From positions 74,092,001 to 74,156,000 of the forward strand of contig CM077597.1 of the NCBI GenBank assembly GCA_039654915.1: a stretch of DNA of 64,000 nucleotides, written 5' to 3'. This stretch comes from Aquilaria yunnanensis (Eukaryota; Streptophyta; Magnoliopsida; Malvales; Thymelaeaceae). The notes under the pieces are model-generated. The model ran no database searches and was not told the origin of the DNA. It saw only the letters and a list, made by a program, of their open reading frames with translations. Made by a program: the position numbers and the translations under genes. This document shows, one piece after another, positions 59,644 to 64,000 of the stretch (the first letter of the stretch is position 1; every line of letters begins with the position of its first letter).

Positions 59644-60369
59644 TTGTGGTATCAAGTTCCATCAGAACACTAGGCTATTCGTGCTAGTAGAAAAGGCAAC
59701 CAATAGCAGTGTTGTCAATATTACTCAGCCACAAATTCCAATTTTCAAAAGTGACTCCTATGATTTTTAGAGCATCAAGATGAAGACGATATTCAAGTCT
59801 CAAGATCTTTAGGACTTTGTTGAGAATGGATATGTAAATTCCAGTGATGACAACAAGCGCAAGAAGAACATAAAGAAAGACTTTAAGCCACTATTTTCAC
59901 TGAGCAAGCGATGCATGAAACCACATTTTCAAGAATTGCTGCAGTAACCACTGCAAAAGAAGTATGGTCTATACTTGAAATAGAATATCAAGGCCCGTCA
60001 AATGTAATTACTGTAAAACTTCAATCCCTTCAACATGATTTTGAAACATTGTGTATGAAGAACAATAAATTTATACAAGAATACTTGGCTAGACTCTCAG
60101 TAATAGTTAGCCAATTGAGATCATATGGTCACAAAGTTAATAATGAAACAATTGTTACAAAGGTTCTGAAGAGCATTACACCTAAGTTTGATCATATAGT
60201 TGCTACAATAGATGAATCTAAAGATTTTTTTGTATATATTTTCCTTTGATGAACTAATGGGTTCTTTGTAGGCACATGAAGCAAGACTTAATAGGACATC
60301 AATTAGGGAACAAGAAAAAGCCTTCCAAGTTAGGGGGAGCTAGATTCATCTACTCAAACAAACAAAGGA

Positions 60370-61580
60370 AGAGGTAGAGGTAGAAGCTAAGGTAGCTCGA
60401 TCTAATGCACCTATTGGAAGAAGTTTGGGCATAGTTAGGATGATTTTTGGACCAAGAAAGAACATGTAAAGATATGCTAAAGAAGACAAGAGCAATAAGA
60501 TTACTTGTTCATGACCTACACGAGAACCCATGGGGAGCCAAAGGATGTTTTGTTTCTTGATGGTACCTGTTCTAACCACATGACTGGCTTAAGAATAATG
60601 TTCAAAGAATTGGACAAGTTAAAGAAAACACATGTCAGACTTGGTGTTGACAAGCAAATAAAAGTTGAAGGTAGAGGCACAGTGGCCATCAAAGATAACC
60701 ATGGTAAGGAAAAATTACTGAAAGATGTTCATTTTGCACCCAACTTGGCTTATTGAAAATGGGTATACAATTTTATTGAATGATGGAGCTTGTCAAAGAT
60801 GAAACTAGAGATGAGATACTAGTGTATGTTCATATGGCTACTAATAAGATGTTTCCACTTGTATTTTTTATGATGAAAACAATGCCTTGATAGCTGTTGC
60901 AAAAAATGAAATTGAGTTATGGCATTTAAGATGTGGCCAAATTCCTCTACCTAAAGAAATAGAGGAAGCGGTAGTAGAAGTTTTTGTGGTAGAGGTAGAA
61001 GTCGAGGCAACTCGATCTAATGTAGTTATTGTAAGAAGTTTGGGCATTGTAAGGATGATTTTTGGTCCAACAAAGGACAAGCAAAATATGCTAAAAGAGA
61101 TAAGAACAAGAAGATTGATTGTTCATGGCCTACATGAAAACACATGGGGAGCCAAAGGATGTTTTGTTTCTTGACAGTGCCTACTCTAACCACATGATTG
61201 GTATAAGAATGATGTTCAAGGAATTGGATGCGTCAAAGAAAACACAATTTAGACTTGGTGTTAACAAGCAAATACAAGGTGTAGGTAGAGGTACAATGGC
61301 CATCAAAGTTAGCCATGGTAAGGAAAAATTACTAAAAGATATTCATTTTGCACCTAGCTTGGCTTATTTTAGTAGAAAGTGGATATATAGTTTTATTGGA
61401 TATTGGAGCATGTATTGTCAAAGATGAAACTAGAGATGAGATACTAGTGCATGTTCATATGACTACTAATAAGATGTTTTCACTTGTATTTTTTTGATGA
61501 TGTAAACAACACCTTGATGGCTGCTGGGAAAAATGAAACTAAGTTATGGCATTTAAGATATGGGCATTTAAACATTAAGG
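60370..61580 (+). repeat. ~620-bp tandem duplication inside the copia element
   Basis: About 60370-60960 and 60985-61580 match at an offset of about 619-629 bp: CTCGATCTAA at 60392 and 61011, TTATGGCATTTAAGA at 60917 and 61546. Each copy contains the zinc-knuckle/protease region and the sequence after it. Identity is about 85% by eye, so the duplication is old. Confidence 0.85.
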
Positions 61581-62074
61581 GATTGTACTTGTTTAGTAAT
61601 AAGGAAAAGGTTCATTCCAAGCATTAATTAAGTCACTGGAAAATTGTATGTGAAGGTTGTGTTGATGGGAAACAAACTAAGAATTCTTTCCCCGTAGGAA
61701 AGTCTAGGAAAGCATAAACTAATCTTGGCCTAGTGCATGTTGATTTATGTGGGCATATGAAGATAGAGTCTCTTGCTGAAAACATGTACTTTTTATTATA
61801 GTTGCATGAGTTTTTTTTTTTTTATACAGGGTTTATTTCTTAAAGCTCAAGTCAGAAACATTTGGGAACTTCAAAAAGTTCAAGGCCATGGTTGAAAAGC
61901 AAAGCGAGGAGAGCTTGAAGGTCCTTCGAATTGATAGAGGTGGTGAGTTTTTATCACATGAATTCAGCAGCTTTTGTGAAGAACATAGGATAAGATGCAA
62001 GTTGATAGGTTTACACATGCCAGAGTAAAACGGGATTGTAGAACAAAAAAATCAAACAATGGTTGAAATGGCGA

Positions 62075-62379
62075 GATGCATGCATGGATGGATCAACATA
62101 TACTACTATGGGGTTTATGGACCCTATTAAAATATTTAATTTCTTTATAAAATATTAAGTAATTTTTGGATAGAGCCCACTAAAATTTATTAAATGATTT
62201 GATTAATTAATAAAATAAGGAAAATAAAATAGAAAAATGAATAATTGAAATTATTTTTATATAAATACATTGATATTAAATTAAAATTTCACATTTTATT
62301 TTATAAATCATTGTATATAACAAATAAATTATATATGGATCCCATAAAAAAAAATTCTAAATCCATCATTGGATGCATG
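62075..62379. mobile_element. hAT-type MITE inserted in copia integrase
   Basis: The element runs from 62083 to 62371 (289 bp) and is flanked by perfect 8-bp duplications GATGCATG (62075-62082 and 62372-62379). Its ends match: CATGGATGGAT at the left and CAATGATGGAT read in reverse from the right. Removing it restores the integrase reading (MARCM then LEAKGLPNSFWAKA). Confidence 0.85.
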
Positions 62380-63079
62380 CTTGAAGCCAAAGGATTACCA
62401 AATTCATTCTGGGCTAAAGCAGTTGCAACAACCATGTATTTGTTGAACATCACTAGCAAAAGCGGTATAGAACCAAACTCCATTTAAAGCTTGGAGTGAT
62501 ATAAAATCGAGGGTAAGTTCATATAAGTGCATATTTATTGAATATTGTTCACAATCCAAAACTTATCGTCCTTATAACCCTATCAGTAGAAAGGTAATTG
62601 TGAGCAGGAATGGTGTATTTGCTGAGAACCTCAATCAGACAAAGGATGATACAAAAAATGAATAAAATAGTTAGCTATAGTAAAAAAGTGAGGATGTTCC
62701 TATAGAAGAAGATTGTGGGTTTGCTCCTACAAGCTAACAGTCATCATCTCCAATAAGAGATAGTCCCTCATCAAATTAAGACGTATATTCTCCTAAAACA
62801 CACCCTAAAAAGCTTAGATCGTTAAGTGAGATATATTTATCTACATATGCATTATTTGTTGGAGAACTATCAAGGATAGAGGAAGCAATGGTGAAGGAAG
62901 AATGCCACAATGCTATGCAAGAAGAAATCATGGCAACTCAGAATATTACACCTGGGAACTGATTGAACTACCAGAGGGGAAGCATGCCATTAGATTAAAA
63001 TGGATATTTATGACCAAGTATCATGCAGATGGTGTTATATGAAGAGTATATTTCAAAAGGATTATTTATATCACATTTG

Positions 63080-64000
63080 GCAAAGTCTTAAGAATGGTTC
63101 TTTATCCGATATTGCATAGAAAGAATGTGTCTCTCTTTTCACTTCCTATAAATACATGATCTCACTTCACTAGCTTCTCATACATAACTTAAGTTTTCTT
63201 TTCTCCTTAAATTAAATTTTCTCTTAGTCTTTACTAGCTCAACTGTTTCTACTGATTCCTTGAGTATCTTGGTTGTAAATACATGCAGTCTAGAAGAATC
63301 TGCTGTGTCCTAGAGGATTTTTGTAGGCTTGTTCTCTTGCACATTTTGGAGAGTCGCGAACTATATTCTTTAAAGACAGTATTCACAAGCCTTGGGATTT
63401 TCATTCTTATGGTGTATGATCTTTTGGCATCAACTATCAATACTGAGGTCGTTGCTGCTAATTGTGTAAAAACTCACACAAGTGCAATCATTTGCTGCTA
63501 CTTGTGATAAATCTAATGTTGATACCAAGTTCTACATAAAAGCTACTACTACAGAAAATGTTGTCATTATGTTGTTGTAACCATCATCGACACTAGCCAA
63601 CCCATTCCTTGACATCTCAAAGATCAAACTTTTTAGTAGGGATAATCACAAAGAATCGGTGTAATTCCATATGAAATATGGAAGAGTTATCTCCCAAACT
63701 TAAAGTACTCAAAAGTTTATGGATGTCTTGCAAATGCTATACTTCTTGAACCAACAAGCATAAAATTGGATCAAAGATATCCGATTAAATGTTTATTGGA
63801 AATGGAGAGCATAATGCTGCATATAGATTTTTGGTGTTGAAAACTAATATGTTGGACTAAAATACCATAATTGAAACAAAAAAATGCTGAATTTTTTTAG
63901 TATATTGTTCCTTTAAGGAAAAAAAGAAAGTTCTCATACTCCAGCTGTTAGAGATGCCTCTGAATATCGAATGAAAGAATTGAGAAGGAGTAAAAGGCAA
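63080..64000 (+). mobile_element. Second copia derivative, internally deleted, running off the window
   Basis: 63110-63510 looks like an LTR (TATA-like CTATAAATACATGATC near 63152). A PBS-like TTGATACCAAGTTC follows at about 63512. A gag N-terminal motif follows (ANPFLDISKIKLFS, about 63595-63640). The sequence then jumps directly to a much later pol region (LKVYGCLAN at about 63700, 'NTIIETKNAEFF' about 63866, ELRRSKRQ at the end). Most of gag and the protease-integrase part are missing, so this is a non-autonomous, deleted element. The right end lies outside the window. Confidence 0.6.

Larger units (their letters stand above)
59660..63065 (+). pseudogene. Copia gag-pol pseudogene
   Basis: Gag (UBN2 type) is seen as TTFSRIAAVTTAKEVWSILE at about 59918 and LQHDFETLCMKNNKFIQEYL at about 60030. 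Two successive copies of the protease region read LDGTCSNHM (about 60558-60585) and LDSAYSNHM (about 61175-61200) in place of the usual LDSGCSNHM, so both have lost the DSG triad. Integrase is seen as IDRGGEFLSHEFSSF near 61932 and 'GIVEQKNQTMVEMARCM' near 62033-62080. RT begins near 62960 (WELIELPEGKHAIRLKW) and is cut at about 63065. Many stops and frameshifts. Confidence 0.85.
59449..63070 (+). mobile_element. Decayed and truncated Ty1/copia element
   Basis: A 195-bp 5' LTR (59449-59643, TGTTA...TAACA) is followed by a PBS (TGGTATCAAGTTCC, 59647-59660). Gag, zinc-knuckle and protease fragments follow, then integrase and the start of RT, where the sequence stops resembling copia near 63070. 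No 3' LTR is found in the window. An internal duplication (60370-61580) and a hAT-type MITE insertion (62083-62371) are described separately. Confidence 0.85.

Noticed and set aside
1..64000. CRISPR array, operon, phage or plasmid functions
   Set aside because: None seen. The genes are spliced plant genes and the repeats are transposon-derived.

Overview
The window is nuclear DNA of a flowering plant, almost certainly a eudicot. It has spliced genes with GT-AG introns, an LYK3-type LysM receptor kinase, and dense, layered plant transposons (Ty1/copia, Ty3/gypsy of the Tat type, LINE, hAT, MULE, CACTA, Stowaway, foldback elements). Nothing prokaryotic was seen: no operons, CRISPR arrays or rRNA. 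All calls come from reading the sequence by eye. No database search was run, and percent identities and copy counts are eye estimates.

Layout. 1-173 is probably the last coding stretch of a plus-strand gene. 1206-6180 is a decayed copia element with matching 5-bp target duplications. 6925-8886 (minus) is a three-exon gene for a membrane-anchored coiled-coil protein, with a probable noncoding first exon near 10.1-10.5 kb. 11.6-15.2 kb (minus) is a decayed LINE, split by a 1.4-kb solo LTR. 18277-22625 is a complete hAT element whose transposase carries only nonsense mutations. 23440-24000 is a foldback MITE just upstream of the main host gene. That gene, 24614-30628 (plus), is a 12-exon LysM receptor-like kinase of the LYK3 type. 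It has a non-canonical GC-AG first intron, a 12-nt microexon and a duplicated splice acceptor.

31-37 kb is AT-rich DNA with Helitron-like and foldback repeats. 37.3-39.6 kb holds two nested MULE-like elements that each carry a piece of a host gene: a WrbA/FQR1-type quinone reductase in the outer one, and an A20/AN1 stress-associated protein in the inner one. 41121-52297 is a young, full-length 11.2-kb gypsy element. It has nearly identical LTRs, a long gag-pol frame with an extra RNase H, and an antisense four-exon gene with its own TATA box. 53.2-57.9 kb is a nest of at least seven inverted-repeat elements, including a CACTA element and two Stowaway MITEs. 58.1-59.1 kb is a broken F-box-like gene. 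59449-64000 contains two damaged copia elements, the first with an internal ~620-bp tandem duplication and a hAT-type MITE in its integrase.

How it fits together. Only two genes look intact and host-like: the coiled-coil membrane protein and the receptor kinase. The rest is a record of layered insertions, and in most cases target-site duplications let the order be read. The most unusual items are the nested gene-capturing MULEs, the palindrome nest, the antisense gene of the gypsy element, and the splice-site oddities of the receptor kinase.
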